DNA of 64,000 nucleotides. It comes from Falsochrobactrum shanghaiense (lineage in GTDB: Bacteria > Pseudomonadota > Alphaproteobacteria > Rhizobiales > Rhizobiaceae). The notes under the pieces are model-generated. The model did not search any database and was not told the DNA's origin. It saw nothing but the letters and a program-made list of their open reading frames with translations. Positions 43,098 to 51,648 of the stretch are shown one piece after another. The stretch covers positions 1 through 64,000 of the forward strand of contig NZ_QGDB01000009.1 in assembly GCF_003149535.1 (NCBI RefSeq), written 5' to 3'. Both the position numbers and the translations under genes were made by a program. How positions within the stretch are numbered: position 1 is the stretch's first letter; each line of letters opens with the position of its first letter.

Positions 43098-43373
43098 GGC
43101 CATCGCCCTGAAGGCCGAACTGTGCGCCTTCATCGACCGACAGGTTCTGCTCGCCATGGGCATCACCATCTTCGGCCCTGCCGCCTTTTTCACCTCCATC
43201 ACCTACATCGCCCGGATGATGATCGAGGAAGCGGGGTTCTCCGATGCCGGTGTTGCGTGGTTGATGGTTCTCTTCGGCCTTGGGTTGGCGGTCGGCAACT
43301 GGGCGGGTGGACGTTTCGCGGATCGGTCGCTGTTCGGTACTCTGTTTGTCACCCTGGCGGCTCAGGCTGCGGT
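43098..43373 (+). pseudogene. Fragment of an MFS exporter
   Basis: In one frame the translation reads AIALKAELCAFIDRQVLLAM, then GITIFGPAAFFTSITYIA, a FSDAGVAWLMVLFGLGLAVG helix and NWAGGRFADRS. This is the middle part (about helices 7-8) of a DHA1 exporter, equivalent to the region around residues 205-300 of the intact exporter at 38302. No start is possible upstream, and the frame leaves the family at about 43373, where sequence linked to chrA begins. Both ends of the gene are missing. Confidence 0.7.
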
Positions 43374-43394
43374 TCACTCTTCAAGCAGACCGGC

Positions 43395-44483
43395 TCAGAT
43401 ATTATGGAGTGCCGTAAAGCTCAAAGCGCCCACCAACAACATCCAAATTGGATTGAGCCGCAAGGTTGTCAAGATACCCGCTGATAAGAAGCAAAGCACC
43501 AATGCCGCAATCCCCCCCGCCATTGTCTGTATCAAAAGATAAGTCGCTGCCAGGATCATTCCCGCCGCAACAGGTCGAAGCCCTATCGAGAGTGCTTTCT
43601 GCCAGCGTGAGTTTTGATGGCGGGCGCAAATATGGGCGACAGTGTAAATCAGGAAAGAGGTTGGCCCAAAAAGGGACAGAGTAGCGACAATCGCACCCAT
43701 CATCCCCGCAACCTTCCAACCTATAAGAGTGGCGATCAAGGAGCCGGGACCAGGCGTCATACGGGAGATCGTAAAGACTTCTACAAAAGCTTCTGGCGTA
43801 AACCAATGATGGACATTAACGACTTGCCGCTGAATATCAGCAAGTGCGGTTTGCCCACCACCGATAGTCACTATGGACAAGGGAACAAAAACAACAATAA
43901 GCTGAATAATGGGATCTGAAGATAATCTATTTCTTGATTCACTCTCGTAAGCATGGGCAAAACCGGCCGCTCCAACCGCAAGTACCGTCCAAAGTAACGA
44001 AAAATGGAGCAACCCTATTGCAATAAATGTCAGCAGCATTAATGCGACAGGTATGGGTCTGCGGGGCACATTATTGGCGGCTACAATTCCCATCGAAAGC
44101 GATATGCCGATGGCAGCGGCCCCCGCACCGGTCAACATTTGCTGTGTTAAGGGATATACCATCAACTCATCAAACAAGCTTGCGAGCAATATGATAAATA
44201 TCGCAGGTGGAAGAATCGTCCCGACGAAACCGATCATTGCCCCCTTGGTTCCGAGCGCTCTATAGCCAATCCAGATAGCAAGGTTCTTGACATTGACACC
44301 GGGCAATGCCTGCGCGAGAGCGAGACCGTCAAAAAACTCTCCCTGCGACATCAATCGACGCTTTTCAACAAACTCATACAGGAAAAGGCCACTGAGTCCC
44401 CCGCCAAAACTCGTTAAGCTGATGCGAGAAAATGCCAGAAAAAGGTCAAGCGATGTGGGTTTTGAGTCGCTATCTGCACGCAA
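43395..44483 (-). CDS. chrA: Chromate transporter ChrA
   Basis: 362 aa, the long (two-CHR-domain) form with about 10-12 helices. The first repeat has RISLTSFGGGLSGLFLYEFVEKRRLMSQGEFFDGLALAQALPGVNVKNLAIWIGY. The second has PLSIVTIGGGQTALADIQRQVV and TPEAFVEVFTISRMTPGPGSLIATLIGWKVAGMMGA. These G-G-G and P-G signatures define the family, which exports chromate or imports related anions. The start codon appears to be TTG at 44483 after GGGAG. The gene is more AT-rich than its neighbours, which hints at separate acquisition. It lies 263 bp downstream of the dehydrogenase gene at 44747. Confidence 0.9.
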   Translation of the reverse strand: MRADSDSKPTSLDLFLAFSRISLTSFGGGLSGLFLYEFVEKRRLMSQGEFFDGLALAQALPGVNVKNLAIWIGYRALGTKGAMIGFVGTILPPAIFIILLASLFDELMVYPLTQQMLTGAGAAAIGISLSMGIVAANNVPRRPIPVALMLLTFIAIGLLHFSLLWTVLAVGAAGFAHAYESESRNRLSSDPIIQLIVVFVPLSIVTIGGGQTALADIQRQVVNVHHWFTPEAFVEVFTISRMTPGPGSLIATLIGWKVAGMMGAIVATLSLFGPTSFLIYTVAHICARHQNSRWQKALSIGLRPVAAGMILAATYLLIQTMAGGIAALVLCFLSAGILTTLRLNPIWMLLVGALSFTALHNI

Positions 44484-44746
44484 AAGATCACTCCCAGCAT
44501 AGAAACGTAAGTGCCGCCATTACCTGAACACCACAAATTGCTGGATTGTCAAAGTCGCCAATCCATGCTGCTACATCGAAATACACCGGCAACGCAGTCC
44601 GCCAATCGAACCCAAGCATGAGTTAGAGCTTATCTTCAGCAAGCAGGAACCACCCACTATTCGGTTGCGACCGCTTATCAGACGAACAAAGGCGGCAACG
44701 TCCTCTCAACGTCACCGCCCCTGACAACAATCCCTTGTGAAGCCGG

Positions 44747-45826
44747 TCAGGCTGCCTGCCCCATTGCTTCAATAATCGCATGTTCCATATCCGCAGGCGT
44801 GCCGCTACCACGGATATCAGGAGTGCGTGTTGCAGGGTTAGCTAAGGCTGTATCAAGACCAAGGCGCATCAGGCTAGACATTTCAACCGCTGCTGCGGCT
44901 TCGTGCTTATGGCCCAGCCAATCAAACAACATGCGTGTGGATTCGATCATCGCATAGGGATTTGCGATGCCTTTTCCCGCAATGTCTGGTGCTGACCCAT
45001 GAGTTGCCTGGGCCATGGCAATTGACCCCCGACCGATGCACAAGCCAGGTGCCATGCCAAGCCCTCCGACAATGCCCGCAGCGACGTCGCTCAAAATATC
45101 GCCGAACATATTGGTCGTGACGACCACGTCCACATCTTGGGGATTGCGCACCAAACGCATACCCATTGCATCGACCATCATCTCATCAACAATGACATCG
45201 GGGTAGTCCTGTGCAATCTCATAACACGCATCAACGAACATGCCACAGCCGAGCTTGAAGACCGTATTCTTATGCGCCAGTGTCAAACGCTTGCGGCGCA
45301 CACGCGCAAGCTCAAAGGCAGCGCGTGCAACCTTACGGGAGCCTTCCATCGAGATGACCCGTACCGAAATCGTCATGTCTGGGTTGGGGCGAAATTCGCC
45401 TGAACCCATATAGACGTTACGATCCGGCTGGAACCCTTCATTGTTCTCGCGAACGATGATCAAATCCACATTGTCATGTAAACAGCCGATATCCGGGTAG
45501 GAGCGTGTCGGGCGAACATTTGCAAACAAGTCAAAATGCTTGCGAAGGATCGGGTGAGGGTTGATCGCCTCTGGCACTTTCGGATATTCGCGATGGCCGA
45601 TCGGCCCAAGAATCCAGCCATCGAGTGTTGAGAGGGCCTCAAGGGTTCCTTTCGGCATTGTCGTCCCGTGGCTATCAAGCGCCAGCCGACCGAGTGGGAG
45701 TTCAGTCCATTCAATCGCCTGCTTCGTGATCTCAGCCGCGGCACAGGCGATACGCACAGATGCTGGAACGATTTCCAGACCAATATCGTCACCATTAAGA
45801 ATGCCGACTTTAAGGGCACGCACCAT
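44747..45826 (-). CDS. Isocitrate/isopropylmalate-type beta-decarboxylating dehydrogenase
   Basis: 359 aa. Motifs are GDDIGLEIVP near the start, the substrate-binding Arg segment ANVRPTRSYPDI, IIVRENNEGFQPDRNVYMG, the KVARAAFELARVRRKRLTLAHKNTVF stretch with catalytic Lys, the metal ligands in TNMFGDILSDVAAG, and the coenzyme loop HGSAPDIAGKGIANPYAM. The family oxidises 2-hydroxy acids such as malate, tartrate, isopropylmalate or isocitrate. The ATG at 45826 lies one base after the MmgE/PrpD stop, with GGACGGAG before it. It is one of three such enzymes in block 3, which points to a hydroxy-dicarboxylate pathway. Confidence 0.88.
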   Translation of the reverse strand: MVRALKVGILNGDDIGLEIVPASVRIACAAAEITKQAIEWTELPLGRLALDSHGTTMPKGTLEALSTLDGWILGPIGHREYPKVPEAINPHPILRKHFDLFANVRPTRSYPDIGCLHDNVDLIIVRENNEGFQPDRNVYMGSGEFRPNPDMTISVRVISMEGSRKVARAAFELARVRRKRLTLAHKNTVFKLGCGMFVDACYEIAQDYPDVIVDEMMVDAMGMRLVRNPQDVDVVVTTNMFGDILSDVAAGIVGGLGMAPGLCIGRGSIAMAQATHGSAPDIAGKGIANPYAMIESTRMLFDWLGHKHEAAAAVEMSSLMRLGLDTALANPATRTPDIRGSGTPADMEHAIIEAMGQAA

Positions 45827-45827
45827 A

Positions 45828-47207
45828 TCAGCTCCGTCCTGCACTGTAGGAGCGCCGCGCGATCTCGGCTACGTCTTCCAGTTTCGGGGTGTCCCAGCAC
45901 AGAGCCAGAACCTCATTCGTAAGCGCTTCGCCAACAACCAGTGCCGACTGAATGCGAAACTTGTGATTGATCTGCTCGTCGGTGAGGGGAACGTCGTGGC
46001 TTCCAATGGCGCGGTGCACGTGCTTTTGCAAGACCGAGCCATCCTTAAATGTAACGTCGATGGTTACCGATGCTTCATGACATTCAGGATTTGAGGTTGC
46101 GTCGATACGGTCACGCAGATCGATTACCTCTGGCGCATTCACGATCTCGTCAGTAAATGCGGTTGGTGCGCCATCCCCGTATATAAGGGCTACGGCTGCG
46201 GCATGGAACACACTGAATTTGCCTTCCAGGCCCGTCTTTGGCGTTCGCTTGCCAGTCAATTCCAAAACAAGCGGATGTGTGGTTAAGCGCACCCTGGAAA
46301 TATCTTTTACGCGATCACCAATCTCTGCACGAATTTGCTGACAGCCATCAATGGACGGATGGATGACGATGCCACACGCATAAGGCTTATAACTATTCAG
46401 TGCAGCTTCCCAGCGCTGGCCGAGACCTTCGAGAATTTCATCCCAGTCCTGCTTATCAGACATCACACAGGCAAAGCCGCGCGGTGCCTCCAGCGCACGT
46501 TCTGAACTATCAAAACCAGCTTCCGCCAGTAAGGCGGCGGTCAGGCCATTTTGTGCCGCCCGCCCCGGATGAAAGCTCTTGGTCATGGTGCCGAACATTT
46601 CACGCAGGCCAGCCGATTGGGATGCCGCCAATCCGATGGCCCAACGCATTTTCTGCACATCAAGGCCAATAGCCTTTCCGACGGCAGCCGCCGCCCCGAA
46701 CACGCCCGTCGTGCCGGTAATGTGCCAACCACGATCATAATGATGCGGGTAAACACTATTGCCAATACGACATTCCACTTCCACGCCTATAATCAGCGCA
46801 GTCAGGAAATCCTCGCCGCTCATCGGTCGGATTTCCGACAAGGCAAGAAGTGCGGACACCACCGGGCCAGCAGGATGGATGATCGTCTTTAAATGCGTAT
46901 CATCATAATCAAGCACATGTGAGGTGATGCCGTTGAGCAAAGCGGCATGAAGCGCATCAAGACGTTCAGGGCGCCCCAAAACGGTTGATGTCTTCTCGCC
47001 GCTAAATGGTATAACCGCGTGCAGGGCAGCATCTACCGTCTCATGGCGTGCGCCACCAATTGCGCAGCCAACCCAGTTAACGAAGGTGCGCAGGCCCTCA
47101 CGCCGCACTTCAGCAGGGATGTCATTGCCATTGAGATTTACGATCCACTCCGAAAGGCGCTTCGTGACTTCCGGGGTTCCAGGCGGGGTTGTATGATGTC
47201 CGCTCAT
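45828..47207 (-). CDS. MmgE/PrpD family protein
   Basis: 459 aa. The all-helical N-terminal part has NWVGCAIGGARHETVDAAL and HVLDYDDTHLKTIIHPAGPVVSALLAL, with the YDDTH...HPxxPV pattern of the family. The centre has GTTGVFGAAAAVGKAIGLD and GTMTKSFHPGRAAQNG, the MTKPLH-like site. Known members are 2-methylcitrate dehydratase, cis-aconitate decarboxylase and iminodisuccinate epimerase. Adjacent to another MmgE/PrpD protein and a hydroxy acid dehydrogenase, so it probably dehydrates, epimerises or decarboxylates a di- or tricarboxylate. Confidence 0.87.
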   Translation of the reverse strand: MSGHHTTPPGTPEVTKRLSEWIVNLNGNDIPAEVRREGLRTFVNWVGCAIGGARHETVDAALHAVIPFSGEKTSTVLGRPERLDALHAALLNGITSHVLDYDDTHLKTIIHPAGPVVSALLALSEIRPMSGEDFLTALIIGVEVECRIGNSVYPHHYDRGWHITGTTGVFGAAAAVGKAIGLDVQKMRWAIGLAASQSAGLREMFGTMTKSFHPGRAAQNGLTAALLAEAGFDSSERALEAPRGFACVMSDKQDWDEILEGLGQRWEAALNSYKPYACGIVIHPSIDGCQQIRAEIGDRVKDISRVRLTTHPLVLELTGKRTPKTGLEGKFSVFHAAAVALIYGDGAPTAFTDEIVNAPEVIDLRDRIDATSNPECHEASVTIDVTFKDGSVLQKHVHRAIGSHDVPLTDEQINHKFRIQSALVVGEALTNEVLALCWDTPKLEDVAEIARRSYSAGRS

Positions 47208-47237
47208 TCATTACTCCTTCACATAAATACGCAACTC

Positions 47238-48665
47238 TCAGCGGCGCAGCAGGGACATCAGACCATTGATTTCCGGTAGCTTTTCCAATTCGGAAACCAT
47301 TGAAACAACTTCATTTGCCTTCACTTTATCCCACTTGGCGAACTCAGCGCATTCATGGAATTTCTGTGCAACTTCGTCATAGCTCATTGGATTGGCCGGG
47401 CTCCCCTTACCAAAATCGGCCATGCCGCTAATGGTACGACCATCGGCCAGATGAATATCGATATAGGTCGTCATCAGATGATAACCGGCAGCTTCCGCAC
47501 GATCATCGACAACGAAATCGACCTTCTTGATCATTTCCTTGACATCGGCACGCTCAACCGTCTCATCGGTAAATTCACTCAAGCCCGCCCGGCCTTCCAG
47601 AAGAAGAATTGCCATGCAGAATTCCATTGAGAATTTAGCCTGAAGTTCATTGCGCGGATCATGGTGGATCAGGGCATTCGGCATGTTGGAATTGGTGCCT
47701 ACACGAACACGGACGACATCCTTGGCCTGAATATTGTTTTCACGGATCAGGCGCAGCATTTCAGTCATGCCCGGATGGGTAAGGGAACCCGACGGATGCG
47801 GCTTGATGGAAACGCCAGGGAACTCAAAAGTCCACGGCGCGCCAAGCTTGCCCTTGATCGCTGCTTCGTCATACCCACCGCCCGCAGCTTTGAAGAAGCC
47901 ACGTGGAGCTTCAAGGAGATTGCCGGCAGCTGTCCAGCCATAGCTTGCAAACTGTGCAGCAACCACGCCACTTTCCGAAGAACGACCGGCATGGAATGGC
48001 TTGGTCATGGTGCCGAAATTTTCGCGCAACCCAGCCGATTGGCTACCCGCTATGGAGAGCGCCCGTTTCATGGTTGCAATATCGAGACCGAGCAGGCGTC
48101 CGGCAGCGGAAGCTGCCGCAAAGGTGCCGCAAGTCGCCGTAGCGTGAAAGCCTTCCTGATAATGACGGGGATTGATCGCCTCGGCAATCTTGCACTCGAC
48201 TTCAACGCCGAGGTGATAGGCGAGCATAACATCGGCACCGGATGCATTCGCTGTTTCGCCCATGGCGAGCGCAGCCGGCAATGCCGGTGCAGTCGGGTGG
48301 GTCAAAAGACCATAAACTCGATCCTTGGCAACTGCGAGTTGTGTGTCATCATAGTCATCGGCATGAATACCCACACCATTGGAGAAGGCCGCAAAACGCG
48401 CAGGCACCTTAAGATTGGATCCAATGACCGTCGCACCGCCCGGAATATTGCCGAGATCGGCGATATGCTGGCGGACCAATTCTCCTGATTTGGCGACAGA
48501 ACCGGAAAGAGCCAAGCCAAGACCGTCAAGAATGGACTTCTTGCCATTTTCAATAGCGACCGTCGACACATCGTCAAACTTCGTGTCATGGACGAAAGCT
48601 GCAATTTCCTCCGTCAAGCCAGCTGCTTCACTTGCCCCTTGGGCGCCCCTGTTTTCAATGTTCAT
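47238..48665 (-). CDS. MmgE/PrpD family protein
   Basis: 475 aa, a paralogue of the next gene. It shares HADDYDDTQLAVAKDRVYGLLTHPTAPALPAALA, GTFAAASAAGRLLGLD and GTMTKPFHAGRSSESG. GGAGAATAAG precedes the ATG at 48665; an in-frame TTG at 48677 is less likely. The two MmgE/PrpD proteins differ clearly in sequence, so they may form a hetero-oligomer or act on successive intermediates. It is the first gene of the leftward unit MmgE-MmgE-dehydrogenase and has an operator-like repeat just upstream. Confidence 0.87.
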   Translation of the reverse strand: MNIENRGAQGASEAAGLTEEIAAFVHDTKFDDVSTVAIENGKKSILDGLGLALSGSVAKSGELVRQHIADLGNIPGGATVIGSNLKVPARFAAFSNGVGIHADDYDDTQLAVAKDRVYGLLTHPTAPALPAALAMGETANASGADVMLAYHLGVEVECKIAEAINPRHYQEGFHATATCGTFAAASAAGRLLGLDIATMKRALSIAGSQSAGLRENFGTMTKPFHAGRSSESGVVAAQFASYGWTAAGNLLEAPRGFFKAAGGGYDEAAIKGKLGAPWTFEFPGVSIKPHPSGSLTHPGMTEMLRLIRENNIQAKDVVRVRVGTNSNMPNALIHHDPRNELQAKFSMEFCMAILLLEGRAGLSEFTDETVERADVKEMIKKVDFVVDDRAEAAGYHLMTTYIDIHLADGRTISGMADFGKGSPANPMSYDEVAQKFHECAEFAKWDKVKANEVVSMVSELEKLPEINGLMSLLRR

Positions 48666-48789
48666 CTTATTCTCCAAGTGAATAAAGCTTTTGACGCGAC
48701 GAATGGCATGTGCCTGACCTCCTGTGATCTGCTAGACGCAGGATTCGTTTTGCACCGCCTCTCGATTATCAAAAGCAGCTCTATCGCCA

Positions 48790-48801
48790 ACTGTCAACAA
48801 T
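48790..48801. promoter_or_regulatory. Operator-like site upstream of the MmgE/PrpD operon
   Basis: ACTGTCAACAAT, near-palindromic (centre CA). On the minus strand it contains TTGACAGT, so it would overlap a -35 box for the leftward MmgE operon. The same 12-mer, with one to three changes, occurs at 50428, 50461 and 54071. Confidence 0.6.
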
Positions 48802-48806
48802 CTACA

Positions 48807-50420
48807 TTAATTTTTCAGCGATTTGCTGTTGTGGATTAGGTCGTCACCACGACCGAGCTTGAATTCAGCACGTTCCCGTACGGAAAGCTGTTCTATCAGC
48901 CCGGTTTCCCAAGCAAGGTAGCGTCGCGAGGCTTCCATATTGCCATCGTGGCGGTCGTGAACGAAGAAAAGGTGATCAATGCATGCGGCATCTTCTGGAG
49001 AATCCTGACTTGCCGTCATCGTTGCGCCTGCGGCGACAAGGGCGGCCTGCCCACCTTCGACGCGACAGAGATCAGCAACGCCAAGATCGCGAAGATCTTG
49101 CGCAACCAATGCGGCAGCTGATCTGTCGCCAATAAGAATGATTGCACTATTTTGATGCCCGGCAAGGGCGCTGGCAAGACGGGGCCGGATTGCCCAGTGA
49201 GCCCCTTTCACATGTCCTTTACGATACTCCATGGATCCACGGATATCGAGCAACAGGGCACCTGCTTTTTGTTGTCTTAAAGCCTCGTCAGCAGAAATTT
49301 CAGCTAGATGGGTCAGAGGTGGCCTTATGCGTAAAGCTATGCCTTCAAGTATCGATTTGGATGCTTCATTCACGCGCAACACATGTACATCGAAACCAAC
49401 TTGCCGGAGCCAGAAGGCGGTAATAGTGGAACGTAACCCGGTATCACAGCACAAAATCAGGCGCGCATGCCGCGTCCCGACCCACTGATCAACAGACTGA
49501 ACCAGTTGGACACCAGGCACATGAGCCGCGCCCGGCACAGGATCATTTTCCACCTCAGATGCCGAACGCGTGTCAAAAAAATAAGTGCTTGTCCCGCTGT
49601 CGCGCAGCATAGCAGCCGCCATCTCGCCATCGATTTCGGGAATAGCAAAGCGCGCCATGAGTTTATCCGCCCGTTCACGCGACTGGTGCAGATCATGAGC
49701 AGTCAATTCAGGGAAGGGAGATACCGCATTGTCACGCTCCAGCATCTCGCCGGAGAGCGCCCAGCCCTGGGTGCCATTTTCCAATGCGAGAATTGGCCCC
49801 GCATAACCACTGAGCTTCAGGCCGATAGCGCCGATAATACCACGTGTTCGTCCTGCGCAAGTGATCACTATCGGTAATTGTTCAGCCGGATCGACTGCTG
49901 TAATCCGGTGGGCGAGTTCGCCATTGGGCAAGCAAACAGCACCCGGCACTCGCATCTTGGCATATTCAGCCGGAGGACGGGAATCGAAGAAGCCAAATTC
50001 CCTTTCCTCTTCTTTCCATTGTTTCAAGCCTTCAGGCGACAGGAATTGTGGATGCCAGACATGCTCTGCCAACTCACCCAAAGTCTTCATCGGGACATTG
50101 ACGCCTTTGTATAGGCATAATCCCGCACGACCCCATGCGCCAACTCCACCTTCAACGCGGTGAATATTTGTATAACCCAAATCAGATAGCCGCTTTGCCG
50201 CGCGCTCTGCGACCCCATCATCGTCATCCATCAAAACGATACGCTCAGCCAGACGTGGAACAAGATCACCAATGATAAGTTCAAGTTGAGAATAAGGTGC
50301 AGGCACAGCAAACAATGCATGTCCCTCACCGAACTGCCCTGCCTCACGCACGTCCAAAAGTGCAACCGGTGCTCCGTCATGCACCATATCGCCCGCCACT
50401 TGTGCTGAAATTTGTTTCAT
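48807..50420 (-). CDS. Four-domain rhodanese protein
   Basis: 537 aa made of four tandem rhodanese-like domains, about 1-105, 110-235, 250-365 and 370-475, plus a C-terminal tail. Active-site Cys is present in domain 2 (Cys188, ITCAGRTRG) and domain 3 (Cys325, LCCDTGLRS). It is absent in domain 1 (LMDDDDG) and domain 4 (LIGDRSAAA). Rhodaneses move sulfur from thiosulfate or cysteine-derived persulfides to an acceptor. In a catabolic locus this suggests release of sulfur from, or its handling near, the substrate. AGGA precedes the ATG at 50420. Divergent from the PdxA-like gene. Confidence 0.87.
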   Translation of the reverse strand: MKQISAQVAGDMVHDGAPVALLDVREAGQFGEGHALFAVPAPYSQLELIIGDLVPRLAERIVLMDDDDGVAERAAKRLSDLGYTNIHRVEGGVGAWGRAGLCLYKGVNVPMKTLGELAEHVWHPQFLSPEGLKQWKEEEREFGFFDSRPPAEYAKMRVPGAVCLPNGELAHRITAVDPAEQLPIVITCAGRTRGIIGAIGLKLSGYAGPILALENGTQGWALSGEMLERDNAVSPFPELTAHDLHQSRERADKLMARFAIPEIDGEMAAAMLRDSGTSTYFFDTRSASEVENDPVPGAAHVPGVQLVQSVDQWVGTRHARLILCCDTGLRSTITAFWLRQVGFDVHVLRVNEASKSILEGIALRIRPPLTHLAEISADEALRQQKAGALLLDIRGSMEYRKGHVKGAHWAIRPRLASALAGHQNSAIILIGDRSAAALVAQDLRDLGVADLCRVEGGQAALVAAGATMTASQDSPEDAACIDHLFFVHDRHDGNMEASRRYLAWETGLIEQLSVRERAEFKLGRGDDLIHNSKSLKN

Positions 50421-50427
50421 TATTTTT

Positions 50428-50439
50428 CCTGTCAACAAT
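50428..50439. promoter_or_regulatory. Operator-like half of a divergent control region (left copy)
   Basis: CCTGTCAACAAT directly in front of the rhodanese ribosome site. With the copy at 50461-50472 it forms a larger inverted repeat, TGTCAACAATTT (50430-50441) against AAATTGTTGACA (50459-50470). This is a good layout for co-operative repressor binding between the divergent rhodanese and PdxA-like genes. Confidence 0.65.
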
Positions 50440-50460
50440 TTACAAAAAAAAGCATATCAA

Positions 50461-50472
50461 ATTGTTGACAGT
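50461..50472. promoter_or_regulatory. Operator-like site overlapping the PdxA-operon -35 box (right copy)
   Basis: ATTGTTGACAGT. Its TTGACA (50465-50470) can serve as the -35 element of a rightward promoter, with a TATTAT at 50486-50491 or TTATCT at 50488-50493 as -10. A protein bound here would block RNA polymerase. Confidence 0.6.
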
Positions 50473-50607
50473 TTTCAAGTTTAACTATTATCTGCCTATC
50501 CAGAATAGTGTGGCGAATCCGAAATTCGGTTTCAAATCCACCACACTGGAAGAAGTGCGCTTTTCTCATAAAGTCGCCCGGTTCGTTGTCACTGCGGAAG
50601 CGAAAAC

Positions 50608-51648
50608 ATGACCACATCAATTGAAAACACTAAAAAACCGGTGCTCGCTTTGGTGCCGGGTGACCCGACAGGTATTGGTCCAGAACAGACCGCGCGCATT
50701 TTGGCTAATGGCCGTATGCGCGAACATGCTCATTTCATTCTCGTCGGGGATCGTCGGGTTCTGGAAATGGGTATGCAGCAAGCTGGCGTCACCGTACCGA
50801 TCACCACCATTACCCACCCGTCACAGGCTGATTTCACCGCCCAATCCATTCCTATAATTGATTTGGACAATCTTGATCCGAACGAATTCGAGATTGGAAA
50901 ACCTGACCCGACGGTCGGCAAACGTGTCGGCGAAACCTTGTCGGCGGCGGTTGATATTGCCAAGGAAAATTGGGTTCAGGGTGTGGCTTTCGCGCCCCTC
51001 CATAAGAAAGCCATGTTTGACGGTGGCTGGCGCTTCCCTGACGAACACCAGCTTTTCGCAAACCTCCTCGGACATAATGGCATGTTCCGTGAAATGAACG
51101 TTCTGGACGGCCAGTGGATGAGCCGCGTGACCTCGCATACCTCACTACGCAATGCGCTGGACATGATCACGGAAGAAAACATCTGCAAATCTTTGCGCCT
51201 GACCGATGCAACCATGCGCAAAGCGGGCATCGAGAATCCGCGTATCGCAGTCGCAGCTCTTAATCCGCATGGTGGTGAAGGGGGCCTGTTTGGAACCGAG
51301 GAAATCGACATCATCGCTCCGGCAGTTCAGAAAATGGCCGCGGAAGGCATCAATTGCGAAGGCCCTTTCCCGTCCGATACCGTCTACTTGAAAGCATTTT
51401 CCGGCCAGTATGATAGTGTTCTCGCCATGTATCACGACCAAGGCCAGATCGCGACCAAACTGAAAGGTTTCAACAAAGGCGTTACGATCACGGCAGGTCT
51501 TGACGTGGTTTTCACCACACCGGCTCATGGCACAGCTCATGATATTGTCGGTCGCGGCATCGCAGATACAGGTGCATTCGAAAGTGCCATTGCACTTGCT
51601 GCAAAGCTGGCAAATCTCGGTCAATCGAAGGAGCAGGAAACGGCGTGA
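50608..51648 (+). CDS. PdxA family NAD-dependent dehydrogenase (catabolic paralogue)
   Basis: 346 aa in the 4-hydroxythreonine-4-phosphate dehydrogenase family: LALVPGDPTGIGPEQTARIL at the start, LHKKAMFDGGWRFPDEHQLFANLLG, ALNPHGGEGGLFG, GPFPSDTVYL, AMYHDQGQIATKLKGF, and TTPAHGTAHDIVGRG with the metal-binding His residues. Housekeeping PdxA has YPGHTE where this has FPDEHQ, so it is a paralogue. PdxA2-like relatives oxidise four-carbon sugar-acid phosphates or phthalate-type dihydrodiols. It is followed at once, with a 4-bp overlap, by a tartrate dehydrogenase-like gene, which supports a role in hydroxy acid catabolism rather than vitamin B6. Confidence 0.82.
   Translation: MTTSIENTKKPVLALVPGDPTGIGPEQTARILANGRMREHAHFILVGDRRVLEMGMQQAGVTVPITTITHPSQADFTAQSIPIIDLDNLDPNEFEIGKPDPTVGKRVGETLSAAVDIAKENWVQGVAFAPLHKKAMFDGGWRFPDEHQLFANLLGHNGMFREMNVLDGQWMSRVTSHTSLRNALDMITEENICKSLRLTDATMRKAGIENPRIAVAALNPHGGEGGLFGTEEIDIIAPAVQKMAAEGINCEGPFPSDTVYLKAFSGQYDSVLAMYHDQGQIATKLKGFNKGVTITAGLDVVFTTPAHGTAHDIVGRGIADTGAFESAIALAAKLANLGQSKEQETA

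Noticed and set aside
44700-44746. TGACAACAAT-like stretch near 44735 as a fifth operator copy
   Set aside because: It lacks the TGTCAACAAT core and the symmetry of the other four, and lies at a gene end rather than in front of a gene.
47661-48488. A 275-codon open frame opposite the MmgE/PrpD gene at 47238
   Set aside because: No recognisable domain and no ribosome site; it mirrors a well-supported gene on the other strand.
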